NCBI GenBank assembly: GCA_947588745.1
Contig: CANPYW010000007.1
Span: forward strand, 1-64,000
Length of the DNA: 64,000 bases
From: Candidatus Gastranaerophilales bacterium
Lineage (GTDB): Bacteria > Cyanobacteriota > Vampirovibrionia > Gastranaerophilales > Gastranaerophilaceae
Direction: 5' to 3'
Made by a program: the position numbers and the translations under genes. Positions 35,233-44,046 of the stretch are shown here, piece by piece. Within the stretch, counting starts at the first letter, position 1, and the number at the start of each line of letters is the position of its first letter. Under the pieces are notes generated by a model. That model was not told the origin of the DNA. It searched no databases and worked only from the letters and a program-made list of their open reading frames with translations.

Positions 35233-35652
35233 ATGATAAGTTCAGTAAGTTTTTCGGGTACACAAAACAGCAATTTTCAGGATTTAATCCGCAAACCGCA
35301 AGCATTTCCAACATCTGATGCGAATGCAGCAAGCGGTGTTAGTGATTCTTTTGAAAAGAAGCATTCTTCAAAACTTAAAAAAGCAGGCATCTTGTTAGCC
35401 GTAGCAGCTGCAATTACCGCAGGCTTGGCTGCAGGTCACAAAACGGAAATTACTAAAAAAATTCCTAAGGTAGGTAAATTTATAGACGGAGCTGGCGAAA
35501 AAATTTGTAATGCAGCTAAAACTGTCGTAAATATGGCTAAAAATGGTATTGAAAATCTTAAAAATCATAGCAGTGGTTTAGAGGATGAAATTGAAACTTC
35601 TATTGATAATATCAGTGAAAAAGTAACAGATACAGTAGCTGATAAATTATAA
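35233..35652 (+). CDS. 139-residue protein with N-terminal VSFSG tag, unknown
   Basis: Begins MISSVSFSGTQN, with the tag at residues 5-9, then a polar linker, one hydrophobic helix (about 47-70, AGILLAVAAAITAGLAAG), and a helical tail with repeated NI/EK residues ending in TVADKL. AAGGAGG precedes the ATG at 35233, so this start is preferred over an in-frame ATG 13 codons earlier. A strong hairpin terminator follows. Probably membrane-attached; function unknown. The tag resembles those at 18107, 44047 and 52096. Confidence 0.55.
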   Translation: MISSVSFSGTQNSNFQDLIRKPQAFPTSDANAASGVSDSFEKKHSSKLKKAGILLAVAAAITAGLAAGHKTEITKKIPKVGKFIDGAGEKICNAAKTVVNMAKNGIENLKNHSSGLEDEIETSIDNISEKVTDTVADKL

Positions 35653-35691
35653 ATCAATTTTTTGCTCATCATAATTACACCGCAATTAATA

Positions 35692-35740
35692 AAAGCTGCG
35701 TTTTGGAAAAATCATAGAAATTCCAATCTCGCAGCTTTTT
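35692..35740 (+). terminator. compound hairpin terminator
   Basis: Outer stem AAAGCTGCG (35692-35700) with CGCAGCTTT (35730-35738) and inner TTGGAA/TTCCAA, followed by a T-run. It ends the 139-residue gene transcript and faces the rseP stop. Confidence 0.8.
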
Positions 35741-35754
35741 AGTGACTTCGTTTT

Positions 35755-37137
35755 TTATATTTTACCTATTATCCAGGCATGGATATCATTATAAACAATC
35801 AAAACCATAAGTGCTATCAGCAAATAGAAGAAGAAGTTGCTTAAACCCTCCGAAAATTTCTTGCTTACGGGTTTTCCTGTTACCTTTTCAATAATAAGGA
35901 AAAGGAGATGTCCTCCGTCCAATGCCGGAATAGGCAATATATTAATTATTGCTAAGTTTAACGAGATTATTGCGGCAAGTAAAATTCCCTCAAATATACC
36001 TTTATAAGCAATTATTTCCGTACCGATTTTTGTAATTGCAATAATTCCGTTCATTTCACTCATGGGAACTTTACCCGTAAATAGTTTTCCCAACGTATAC
36101 ACCATAAGTCCGAGATTATAATTTACATATCCGCATGTTGCTTTAACAAGTTGCGGCAAGGTTTTTGTATCCGTATAACATTCAATAAAATTCTGATATA
36201 TGCCCACTACTCCGTCATGATTTGCATACACCGTATCTATTTTTACTTCCTTATTATCTCTTAATACCACTATTGATATTGGTTTTCTTGTATCAGAAAT
36301 AGCAGCTGCAATATCTTGCAAAAGAATATCACTTTCTGCAATATATCTGGGGCGATAACTGATTCTATTTCTTAATTCTAACTGTATATCCGATAATTGA
36401 ACTTCATTAGGGTTATACTTTTCAAGTCCCACAATATTGTCAAACGTCAATTCAACTGGTGCTTCATCCGTAAATTCAGGAATATTTACAACCATACCGG
36501 CTCTTACAATATCCTTCAAATTGGGATTAAGTTCTTTTAATTTTTTTAATTTTTCATCTATGATATTTTGAGCAACTTTACCGTCAAATTCTTTTGAAAA
36601 TGAAAAAAATCTGTTTACAGTTATGGGATAATCAACTTTCATTCCGTTAATTTTATATATTATATCGCCTTTTTGAAGCCCTGATGCTTTTACCTCATCC
36701 GAAGCACTATCGGCATAACCGTTAAATGTAACTATATACTTATTATCGGGCAGATGCTTCCATAATAACCCCGTACAAAATATAAGAAAATATGCCAGAA
36801 GCAAATTGCAAACAACACCCGCAACTATTACCGTCATTCTCTGTCCTACGGTTTTATTTGCAAATCTCAACGGAGAATCTTTCGGCAAATCACAATCTTC
36901 TTCATCGTCCGGAAAAGATACATATCCTCCCAGCAAACAGGCATGTACAAGGATTTCTGTTTCGCCGACCTTTTTAGAAAACAGCGTAGGCCCTACAGGC
37001 AAACCAAACCCGAATTTATCAACTCTTATCCCCATTGCTTTTGCCGCAAGGAAATGACCGGCTTCATGTATCAATATTAATAAACTGATTAATAATATCA
37101 TTATTACCGCACTTGAAAAAATATGTAAAAAACTCAT
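35755..37137 (-). CDS. rseP: site-2 intramembrane protease RseP
   Basis: 460 residues. HEAGH at residues 24-28 is the zinc site and PALDGGHLLFLI (about 398-410) the second metal motif. PDZ-like sequence (KASGLQKGDIIYKINGMKVD) sits in the middle and the protein has about four membrane helices. RseP cleaves anti-sigma factors and signal-peptide remnants. Length is normal. AGGTGAG lies ten bases upstream. Its -10 TATAGT is shared, in opposite orientation, with the comF -10. Confidence 0.92.
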   Translation of the reverse strand: MSFLHIFSSAVIMILLISLLILIHEAGHFLAAKAMGIRVDKFGFGLPVGPTLFSKKVGETEILVHACLLGGYVSFPDDEEDCDLPKDSPLRFANKTVGQRMTVIVAGVVCNLLLAYFLIFCTGLLWKHLPDNKYIVTFNGYADSASDEVKASGLQKGDIIYKINGMKVDYPITVNRFFSFSKEFDGKVAQNIIDEKLKKLKELNPNLKDIVRAGMVVNIPEFTDEAPVELTFDNIVGLEKYNPNEVQLSDIQLELRNRISYRPRYIAESDILLQDIAAAISDTRKPISIVVLRDNKEVKIDTVYANHDGVVGIYQNFIECYTDTKTLPQLVKATCGYVNYNLGLMVYTLGKLFTGKVPMSEMNGIIAITKIGTEIIAYKGIFEGILLAAIISLNLAIINILPIPALDGGHLLFLIIEKVTGKPVSKKFSEGLSNFFFYLLIALMVLIVYNDIHAWIIGKI

Positions 37138-37159
37138 TTTAAAAATCTCACCTATCTAC

Positions 37160-37165
37160 TATAAT
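37160..37165 (+). promoter_or_regulatory. -10 of comF, near-leaderless
   Basis: TATAAT at 37160-37165, nine bases before the ATG at 37175. No Shine-Dalgarno. The predicted leader is 0-3 nt. The same bases on the other strand read as the rseP -10 (TATAGT). Confidence 0.45.
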
Positions 37166-37174
37166 TTGTATTAT

Positions 37175-37825
37175 ATGATAAACGTTCTTGAAAAACTACT
37201 AAGTTTAATATATATACAGCCTTGCTATTTTTGCGGAAGTTCAGAATTTGACGGGCTTATTTGTCCTCACTGCTTAAAAAAAATTAATTTTTTACCTATA
37301 TCGGTTTTCAAAAAAATTTTGAACTGCGATGTATATGTTTGCACAATTTATGAGGACGTTATAAAAACACTCATACTGGATTTGAAATACCACCATCAAA
37401 AAAAATTGGCTAAATTACACGCCAGATTAATGTTTGATTATCTTAAACAATTAAACTTCAAAGAGGACTACACCATAATTCCCGTTCCCATCCATAAAAA
37501 CAGACAAAAAGAACGCAAATACAATCACATGGATATAGTTGCAGATGAACTTTCACGATTAACTAAATTCGAAGTTAATAAAACTTTACTAAAAAGAATT
37601 AAAGACACACAAAAGCAATACAAGTTAAAACGAAGTCAAAGAATTTTAAACCTGAAAGGTGCATTTGCGGTTAACATTGAAACGGATAAAAATAAACACC
37701 TTTTAATAATTGATGATATTACATCAACGGGTATTACTCTAAAAGAGATTATTCAAACTCTGCAAAACAGAGGATACCATAATATAACGGCGTTAACCCT
37801 TGCTACGCCGGATATTTGGAACTGA
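37175..37825 (+). CDS. comF: ComF-family phosphoribosyltransferase-like protein
   Basis: 216 residues. A double Cys zinc finger begins the protein (CYFCGSSEFDGLICPHC). A type I PRTase fold follows with IIPVPIHKNRQKERKYNH and the PRPP loop LIIDDITSTGITLKEI. ComF proteins are linked to DNA uptake; their exact reaction is unclear. The start is ATG at 37175; an in-frame TTG nine bases earlier sits in the promoter. The 3' end overlaps the convergent GT9 gene by 23 nt. Confidence 0.85.
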   Translation: MINVLEKLLSLIYIQPCYFCGSSEFDGLICPHCLKKINFLPISVFKKILNCDVYVCTIYEDVIKTLILDLKYHHQKKLAKLHARLMFDYLKQLNFKEDYTIIPVPIHKNRQKERKYNHMDIVADELSRLTKFEVNKTLLKRIKDTQKQYKLKRSQRILNLKGAFAVNIETDKNKHLLIIDDITSTGITLKEIIQTLQNRGYHNITALTLATPDIWN

Positions 37826-38789
37826 TTGCCTGTATTATGTCATCAGGCATGATTTGTTCCATACATGGTGCATATATATGCTTTTTATCTTTTAAATATC
37901 TGCATTTTCTTCTGTTACAAGGTACGCAATCCATTTTGGATACAATATTTATACCGGAACAATAGCACCCCGTTCTTTTTGCGGGCATGGAACCGTAAAG
38001 CCCTGCACATTTTACACCTAATGCGGTTGCAATATGTAACGGGCCGGAATCACCCGAAATCATATAATCAGCAAGTGAAATAACGGCACAAGAATCAATT
38101 AAAGAAAGCTCTCCGATAAAATTAACGGAATTTTTAATATTATTTAAAGGTGAAAGAAACTGTTTATCCTCACCTGCACCCGTTAAAACAATTGTTCCGT
38201 TCATTTTTTGCTGAAGTTTATTGCCTAATTCAATCCATTTATCAACAGGATATGTTCTTCCCTGCCTTTTGGAAAAAACTCCTCCGGCATTTAGCACAAT
38301 AAGAGGTCTTGCATAGTTTTTTAAGCGTTCTTTTGCCATATTCAGGGACTCTTGCGGCAAAAACAATTTCAGCTCTTTTTCTTCTTCCGCTTTTGGAAAT
38401 ACCTGCTGCCCCGTTTTAAAAAAATTCGAAACGGCATGGAGTTTAAAATCTTTTTTATACAAAACCTGTTTTTTTATTCCCGCCAAAAATACAAGCATTT
38501 TTAACTTAAAAGAAGGCTGAAGATTAATTACAAGGTCATAATTTTCCCGTTTCAACAAATCCGCAATCTCTTTTATATATGAAGAAAAAAGACTGAATTT
38601 CGGATTTATTGTATATACTTTTTCAAGAGATTTATCCTCTTTTATAACAGGCATGATTAAAGGACTTGTTAAATAGTGAATTTTCAAATCGGGATATGCT
38701 TTTTTTATGGAACGAAACATACAGGAAGTATGCACAACATCACCGATTGCACCCGTTCTTATTATAAGAATTTTATTATAATTTTCCAC
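37803..38789 (-). CDS. glycosyltransferase family 9, heptosyltransferase-like
   Basis: 328 residues. IIRTGAIGDVVHTSCMFRSI is the N-terminal GT9 loop and GDSGPLHIATALGVKCAGLYG the sugar-nucleotide binding motif. It has a Cys-rich tail (about 285-312, CVPCNRRKCRYL) that could bind a metal. WaaF/WaaC-like enzymes add heptose or another sugar to lipid A core-type glycolipids. It begins 2 nt after the LUD gene stop, an operon of unclear logic. This points to an outer-membrane glycolipid. Confidence 0.85.
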   Translation of the reverse strand: MENYNKILIIRTGAIGDVVHTSCMFRSIKKAYPDLKIHYLTSPLIMPVIKEDKSLEKVYTINPKFSLFSSYIKEIADLLKRENYDLVINLQPSFKLKMLVFLAGIKKQVLYKKDFKLHAVSNFFKTGQQVFPKAEEEKELKLFLPQESLNMAKERLKNYARPLIVLNAGGVFSKRQGRTYPVDKWIELGNKLQQKMNGTIVLTGAGEDKQFLSPLNNIKNSVNFIGELSLIDSCAVISLADYMISGDSGPLHIATALGVKCAGLYGSMPAKRTGCYCSGINIVSKMDCVPCNRRKCRYLKDKKHIYAPCMEQIMPDDIIQAISSKYPA

Positions 38790-38791
38790 AA

Positions 38792-39439
38792 TTAATATCC
38801 TAAATTTTCATTTATAAGGATTACATTTATTCTGCCTTTGGGTCTTGAAATCCTTGTAGTTAAAATTTGAGCACATATACTTGTTTCCGACTTACAATCA
38901 CAACAAAATCCCTCATTTAAACAAGGTGTTTTCATGTCATAAATATTTGAAACCCTTTGAACATTAATTGGTGCAGCATGATTTCTTGCACGTTTAACGG
39001 CTTCATCCAAAGAGCTTACAACTTTATTCATGCCCGCAACCACAATTACCTTTTTAGGCCCGTAACATAATGCTGCAAGCCTGTTACCCTGCCCGTCAAT
39101 ATTTACGAGTTCTCCGTCCTTTGTTATTGCATTTGAACTCATTAAAAAAGTATATGCAAAAATACTTTTCAATATCAGTTCTTCTTTTTCTTCTTTAGAT
39201 TTGGCTTTATCACGATTTATTGTTTTATAGGAATTATTTTCAAGAAACTCTTTTATGCCGATTTCATCCAAAGTAACAGACCCGCCCCAGGATACCGTTT
39301 GATTTTTATCGATTAACTCCGCAATTTTTTTAAGTGCTTCATGCCTGTTTTCGGCATAAAAAGCATTAAAATGGCGTTTTTCCAACTCTTTTATTAATTT
39401 TTGAGCGGCAAGTTCGTTTCTTTTAACAATATTTTGCAT
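38792..39439 (-). CDS. LUD-domain (DUF162) protein
   Basis: 215 residues, like the LutC/YkgG family. VSWGGSVTLDEIGIKEFL, FLMSSNAITKDGELVNIDGQGNR and GPKKVIVVAG are the family core. A C-terminal Cys group (CLNEGFCCDCKSETSIC) may bind iron-sulfur. Related LutABC proteins act in lactate use, but LutA and LutB are absent here. AGAGGT precedes the ATG by six bases. Confidence 0.88.
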   Translation of the reverse strand: MQNIVKRNELAAQKLIKELEKRHFNAFYAENRHEALKKIAELIDKNQTVSWGGSVTLDEIGIKEFLENNSYKTINRDKAKSKEEKEELILKSIFAYTFLMSSNAITKDGELVNIDGQGNRLAALCYGPKKVIVVAGMNKVVSSLDEAVKRARNHAAPINVQRVSNIYDMKTPCLNEGFCCDCKSETSICAQILTTRISRPKGRINVILINENLGY

Positions 39440-39561
39440 TATAAACCTCTGAATTTTAACCTCAAAATATTATAAGATAAAAGAACATAATTGACGATTT
39501 TTTCACATTTTTTTTACGAAAATAAAATGCGTAACCTAAACTTTATTACGATTGAATTTAT

Positions 39562-40518
39562 TTAATTTACCGCCGATTTAATGTACTCGGATTTTTCAAT
39601 ATATTTAACGGCAGAGCAAGCACTGCAAGCTCCGTCGGCAGCCGCCGTAATTACTTGCCTTAAAGGAGTATTTCTAACATCACCCGCAGCAAATACGCCC
39701 TCTATTGATGTTTGCATATTGATATCGGTTTCAATAAAACCTTGAGAAGTTAATTTTAATTGTCCCAAAAACATATCAACATTGGGTTCTATACCTATAT
39801 AAGGAAAAACACCCTGAACCTCAAGTTCAAAAATATCATTTGAATTTACATTTTTAAGTTTAATTTTTTCAACCGAATTACTGCCTGAAATTTCAGTCGG
39901 AACGGTATTTAATATAAATTCTATCTTTTCATTATTCAAGGCTCTGTCTTTAACAATTTTATCGGCTCTGAGTTCATTACGCCTGTGAATAATATAGACC
40001 TTTTTAGCGAATTTTGTGAGATATACGGCTTCTTCAAGAGCGGAATTTCCTCCGCCTATAACAGCCAAAACCTTATCTTTATAGAATGCTCCGTCACAAA
40101 CCGCACAATAACTTACCCCCCTGCACTTAAATTCAGTTTCACCCGGTATATTAAGTTTTTTAGGTGCAGCACCCGTTGCAATAATTATCGATTTAGCCTT
40201 AAATAAAGCATCCGATGTTTCAATTTCTTTAATTTCCGATGTTAAATTTACCCTTTTTATCTCTGTCATCGGGAATTTATCCGCACCAAACTTATCGGCA
40301 TGCCGTTCAAATTTTTCCATTAATTCAAAACTGTTTGAAGATAAATAACCCGGATAATTTTCTATTTCAAGATAATTTGACGGCTGACCTCCAAAACAAT
40401 TTGTATCTATTAAAGCGGTTTTCATACAGCCTCTGGAAGCGAATACAGCTGCCGAAAAGCCGGCAGGCCCCGCACCTAAAATAATTACATCATATATATA
40501 TTCTCTTTTACTCTCCAT
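39562..40518 (-). CDS. trxB: thioredoxin reductase
   Basis: 318 residues. FAD loop GAGPAGFSAAVFASRG, redox-active CAVC in SYCAVCDGAFYKDK (near residues 136-139), NADPH loop GGGNSALEEA, and GVFAAGDVRNTPLRQV. It reduces thioredoxin with NADPH. The start at 40518 (MESKREYIYD) has GAGGG upstream; an in-frame TTG five codons earlier is less likely. It follows the gene at 40537 by 18 nt. Confidence 0.95.
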   Translation of the reverse strand: MESKREYIYDVIILGAGPAGFSAAVFASRGCMKTALIDTNCFGGQPSNYLEIENYPGYLSSNSFELMEKFERHADKFGADKFPMTEIKRVNLTSEIKEIETSDALFKAKSIIIATGAAPKKLNIPGETEFKCRGVSYCAVCDGAFYKDKVLAVIGGGNSALEEAVYLTKFAKKVYIIHRRNELRADKIVKDRALNNEKIEFILNTVPTEISGSNSVEKIKLKNVNSNDIFELEVQGVFPYIGIEPNVDMFLGQLKLTSQGFIETDINMQTSIEGVFAAGDVRNTPLRQVITAAADGACSACSAVKYIEKSEYIKSAVN

Positions 40519-40536
40519 ATTACCCTCACTCAAAAT

Positions 40537-41037
40537 CTAAATTCCCAAAATATCAGCTATTCCCATGCCGGATATTTTTGTGCCTCTTACCTGATATTCG
40601 ACGTAATCTTCTTTAATAAGTTTCCCGTCTTTAAAAGTTTTTATATTAATTCTGTCAACTCCCGTAAAATAATCACCGTTTATGGTCAAAATGGGCGTTT
40701 CTATCGACACTTCATCGGGATATGAACTCCTTTTTTCAAACTTAACAGTTTTCCCCTTAACATCATTAACCGTAATATCAGCCTTTGCACCTGATAACGG
40801 ATTTCTAAGGGTTATAATATCACCTTGTCTTGAAAGTGTCCATATATCAAGACTTTTTGTGTCAAACATATTTTGATTTGTAGATTTTACAAGAGTTGCA
40901 ACGACTCTCCAATCACCATAGAGTTCATTGGGTACTCTATCCGTCATGGCAACCGAACCTTCGATTACGGCAGCATTTGCAGTCAAAAATACGGCACTTA
41001 TTATATTAAATATTGTTAATAATATTACTTTCTTCAT
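40537..41037 (-). CDS. secreted or periplasmic protein, unknown
   Basis: 166 residues. A Sec signal peptide (MKKVILLTIFNIISAVFLTANA, cut near ANA-A) starts a beta-rich domain with YGDWRVVATLV, TLSRQGDIITLRNPLSGA and DYFTGVDRINIKTF. It looks like a single-domain exported protein in which repeated Gly/Asp turns join strands. No family is recognised. TAAATT with -35 TTGATT (16-bp spacer) lies six bases before the ATG and there is no Shine-Dalgarno, so this may be another leaderless transcript. Confidence 0.6.
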   Translation of the reverse strand: MKKVILLTIFNIISAVFLTANAAVIEGSVAMTDRVPNELYGDWRVVATLVKSTNQNMFDTKSLDIWTLSRQGDIITLRNPLSGAKADITVNDVKGKTVKFEKRSSYPDEVSIETPILTINGDYFTGVDRINIKTFKDGKLIKEDYVEYQVRGTKISGMGIADILGI

Positions 41038-41123
41038 ATTATAAATTTAATGCCGTTTTTCCAAAAATCAATTATTCTTATATTAATTATGACTAATTAA
41101 TATATGTATCTTTATAATTTCAA

Positions 41124-41762
41124 TCAGCCTAAGAAAATCCACAGAATTTTTTTTAGCCCTTTTGCAATTAAAACGGCTATAAAACTAAATACTATATCGT
41201 ATAATATTTTTGATATTGATTGGTAATATATAACCTGACCTATAAAATCAAACGAATCGTGTCTTAAAAGTGCTATTACGGTTAAATAAACTATACCAAT
41301 TATATGAATGGTCAGTATTCCCAATAATACGGCAGATACAAGGTTTAATATTTTGCCTTTCTTCATCATTTTAGCCGCAATTAATACGGCAAAGAGAAAT
41401 CCGAAAATATATCCGAAATTATATTGAAATACATAAGAAAGCCCGCCCCCTAACGCAAAAATCGGGAACATAGGGGTCAATCCCATAATTATATAAATTA
41501 ATATTACAACCAGACCCCAATATTCGCCCAGTAATGCCGCTATAAAAATTACAACCGGTATTTGTGGAATATATTCAAATTTCAAATATGATGATATTCC
41601 CATATCGGGGATATTAAAACTGATTTTTATCTGAGTAAAAGTAGCCGCTATCAAGAGGAATATACATAATGCAACAATCGCTAAAGTTCCTAAACAAAAT
41701 CGGACTTTGGGTTCGGGTTTATGTATTTTTCTTATTCCTTCTCTTACCCGTTTATTCAGCAT
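41124..41762 (-). CDS. bioY: BioY-type biotin transporter subunit
   Basis: 212 residues, about six membrane helices. YIPQIPVVIFIAALLGEYWG and GGGLSYVFQYNFGYIFGF match the BioY core. BioY binds biotin alone or as the S component of an ECF transporter. The expected EcfA/EcfT partners are not in this window. The start codon overlaps the rimI-like stop by 11 nt, so the two are co-translated. BioY homologues can have other substrates. Confidence 0.78.
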   Translation of the reverse strand: MLNKRVREGIRKIHKPEPKVRFCLGTLAIVALCIFLLIAATFTQIKISFNIPDMGISSYLKFEYIPQIPVVIFIAALLGEYWGLVVILIYIIMGLTPMFPIFALGGGLSYVFQYNFGYIFGFLFAVLIAAKMMKKGKILNLVSAVLLGILTIHIIGIVYLTVIALLRHDSFDFIGQVIYYQSISKILYDIVFSFIAVLIAKGLKKILWIFLG

Positions 41763-42279
41763 AAGTGACTGCTACCTTATTAATATTTGATTTTATATTA
41801 TTAAAATTATTTTTAAAAGTATCATACCAAATATTTTGAGTAAACATTATAACGGCATTTTCGCCGTTATCCTGATAATAGTTTTTCCTCATTCCAATCG
41901 ATTCAAATAAAAACTTTTGATATAAAGTTATGGCGGGAATATTGCTTTCTCTGACTTCTAAAGTTACATATTTTACCATTTTTTTATAGCAGTTTAAAAG
42001 TACCTGTATTAAAAGAATTTGAGCTAATTGAAGCCCTCTAAAGTTAGGATGTACCGCAAGAGTCGTTATATGAACTTCTTCAATTATCTGCCAAGAACCT
42101 ATATATGCCAATATATTATTATTATCATCTTTTATACAATAATAAGAGGCAAGATTATTTGCAACTTCATTGTAAAAAGAATTTTTTGACCAATGATGTT
42201 TTGGATGAACCAGTTCTTCAATATGAAAAACACCATTCACATCTTCACTTGTCATTTTTATTACTTTAACATGCTGCAT
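41752..42279 (-). CDS. rimI: RimI-like GNAT acetyltransferase
   Basis: 175 residues. GNAT motif A is TTLAVHPNFRGLQLAQILL, with the C-terminal YQKFLFESIGMRKNYYQDNGENAVIM as in RimI. It probably acetylates the N-terminal amine of ribosomal protein S18 or another protein. The start at 42279 (MQHVKVIK) has AAGGA upstream, and a TTG three codons earlier is rejected. It precedes bioY with an 11-nt overlap. Confidence 0.85.
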   Translation of the reverse strand: MQHVKVIKMTSEDVNGVFHIEELVHPKHHWSKNSFYNEVANNLASYYCIKDDNNNILAYIGSWQIIEEVHITTLAVHPNFRGLQLAQILLIQVLLNCYKKMVKYVTLEVRESNIPAITLYQKFLFESIGMRKNYYQDNGENAVIMFTQNIWYDTFKNNFNNIKSNINKVAVTYAE

Positions 42280-42335
42280 GAAAAACAATCCTTATTGCTT
42301 AAATTTTAGCAAATAGAAAGTCAATATTCAAATAA

Positions 42336-42344
42336 TGATATAAT
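42336..42344 (+). promoter_or_regulatory. extended -10 promoter of hemW, leaderless type
   Basis: TGA then TATAAT (42339-42344), six bases TCTCTT, ATG at 42351. No Shine-Dalgarno and no good -35. Confidence 0.6.
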
Positions 42345-42350
42345 TCTCTT

Positions 42351-43436
42351 ATGATAAAACATGCTTACATTCATATACCTTTTTGCATAAGAAAATGCCA
42401 TTATTGTTCTTTTGTTTCGGGTTTAAATATCGAACATAAAGATTTATATATAAATGCACTCTTAAAAGAAATAAACAAAAAATATAAAGGTGACAGACTT
42501 AAAACTCTATACATAGGAGGTGGAACACCGAGTTTGTTGGCTGGCTTCGATATAAAAAAAATCATTAAACCTTTTAATTTTGATAATAATTATGAACTTA
42601 CAATTGAAGCCAATCCCGAAACGATTTCACAAGATAAATGCAAATTATATGCAGACATGGGCATTAACAGGATATCGTTGGGTATACAAACTTTTAACGG
42701 CAATATTTTGGATATAATAGGCCGCAAACACGGCGAAAAAGACATATATAAAGCAATTGACGACATTAAATCGGCAGGGTTTAAGAATATCAGTGCAGAC
42801 CTTATATACGGACTTCCGTCACAAACATTAAATGATTTTAAATCGGACTTACAAAAAGTCGTTAACCTTGAAATTCCGCATATTTCAACATACGGATTAA
42901 AAATTGAAGATAATTCCTATTTTGGAAAAAATCCGCCCCCGCTACTGCCGGATGAGGATTTGCAGGCTCAAATGTATTTATTTTTGTGCGAATTTTTAAA
43001 ACAAAATAAATTTATTCATTATGAAATAAGCAATTTTTCAAAACGTAATTATCATTCAAGGCACAATTGTGCATATTGGAGGAATAAAAACTATTACGGT
43101 TTCGGCTTAAATGCCTCGGGATATGAAAATGACATAAGATATAAAAATACTTCCGACTTTTATATGTATGTAAATAATCCGTTTTTAAAAGAAGAAGAAT
43201 TCAGACTTACAAAAAAAGAAATTTTGGAAGAAGAAATTTTTCTGGCTTTAAGACTGAAAAAAGGAATAAATATTAATCAAATAAACAAAAAATTTAATAT
43301 TGACTTTATTACAAAATACCATTTAATATTAAAAAAATATCAAGAATTGTTAATAACAAATAACAATAATTGTTTTTTAACGGAAAAGGGATTTTTAATC
43401 AGCAACAATATCATGTCTGAATTTATTGACATATAG
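42351..43436 (+). CDS. hemW: HemW-like radical SAM heme chaperone
   Basis: 361 residues. C12-x3-C16-x2-C19 (CIRKCHYC) binds the [4Fe-4S] cluster. LYIGGGTPSLL, IEANPETI and the HemW-specific HNCAYWRNKNYYGFG are present, so heme chaperone is preferred over coproporphyrinogen III oxidase HemN. HemW delivers heme in cells with heme proteins, and no heme-synthesis genes are in the window. The start follows an extended -10 by six bases. Confidence 0.85.
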   Translation: MIKHAYIHIPFCIRKCHYCSFVSGLNIEHKDLYINALLKEINKKYKGDRLKTLYIGGGTPSLLAGFDIKKIIKPFNFDNNYELTIEANPETISQDKCKLYADMGINRISLGIQTFNGNILDIIGRKHGEKDIYKAIDDIKSAGFKNISADLIYGLPSQTLNDFKSDLQKVVNLEIPHISTYGLKIEDNSYFGKNPPPLLPDEDLQAQMYLFLCEFLKQNKFIHYEISNFSKRNYHSRHNCAYWRNKNYYGFGLNASGYENDIRYKNTSDFYMYVNNPFLKEEEFRLTKKEILEEEIFLALRLKKGININQINKKFNIDFITKYHLILKKYQELLITNNNNCFLTEKGFLISNNIMSEFIDI

Positions 43437-43455
43437 AATTATAATCCAAGCGATT

Positions 43456-43487
43456 ATATTGTAAAAGTAAAAAGGAAATGCTATAAT
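43456..43487 (+). promoter_or_regulatory. promoter of the OmpH-like gene
   Basis: TTGTAA, 17-bp spacer ending TGC, TATAAT. The gene has AAAGGAG before its ATG, a normal leader. Confidence 0.6.
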
Positions 43488-43512
43488 TACTAATTAAAAA
43501 AAGGAGTATAAA

Positions 43513-43980
43513 ATGAAAAACAGTTTTAAATTTATATTAATAGCCGCAATCGCTTTTTCAATAGGACTTAGTACGGCAAATTATGCAATATCTGATGTAC
43601 CTTCAAATTACAAAGTTGCAGTTGTTGATGTGACTAAAGTATTGGCTTCTTCAACACAAATTAAAGCATTAAAAGAAGAACAGAATAAAAAAGGTGAAGA
43701 ATTAGCTAAGTTTATCGAAACAGCTAAAGCAACAATAAATAAAGAAACTGACAAAACCAAAAAGAAAGCATTAGAACAAAAGTACACAAAAGAATTTGAA
43801 ACTAAAAGACAAGCTATATTAAAAAATTACCAGACGAAATTATTAGCAATTGAAAATAATATTCAAGAAGCTATTAATTTACAAGCTAAAACAAACGGAT
43901 ATAATCTTGTTCTTACAAAAGGTGTAGTTCTTTCAGGCGGAACAGATATTACAGCAGAAATAACAAAACAAGTTAAATAG
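43513..43980 (+). CDS. OmpH/Skp-like periplasmic chaperone
   Basis: 155 residues. A Sec signal (FKFILIAAIAFSIGLSTANYA) precedes a domain that opens KVAVVDVTKVLASST, followed by a long coiled coil (about 55-130) rich in Lys and Glu. Skp proteins hold unfolded outer-membrane proteins in the periplasm and form trimers with coiled-coil arms. AAAGGAG lies six bases before the ATG. A strong terminator follows. It supports a cell with an outer membrane. Confidence 0.8.
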   Translation: MKNSFKFILIAAIAFSIGLSTANYAISDVPSNYKVAVVDVTKVLASSTQIKALKEEQNKKGEELAKFIETAKATINKETDKTKKKALEQKYTKEFETKRQAILKNYQTKLLAIENNIQEAINLQAKTNGYNLVLTKGVVLSGGTDITAEITKQVK

Positions 43981-43994
43981 GTTTTAGAATTAAT

Positions 43995-44032
43995 AAAAAA
44001 AAGAGTTTCCTTAATTAGGAAACTCTTTTTTA
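43995..44032. terminator. bidirectional terminator
   Basis: Stem AAGAGTTTCC/GGAAACTCTT around TTAATTA, with A and T runs on each side. It serves both the OmpH gene and the convergent GH77 gene. Confidence 0.9.
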
Positions 44033-44046
44033 TCCCAAAATAAATT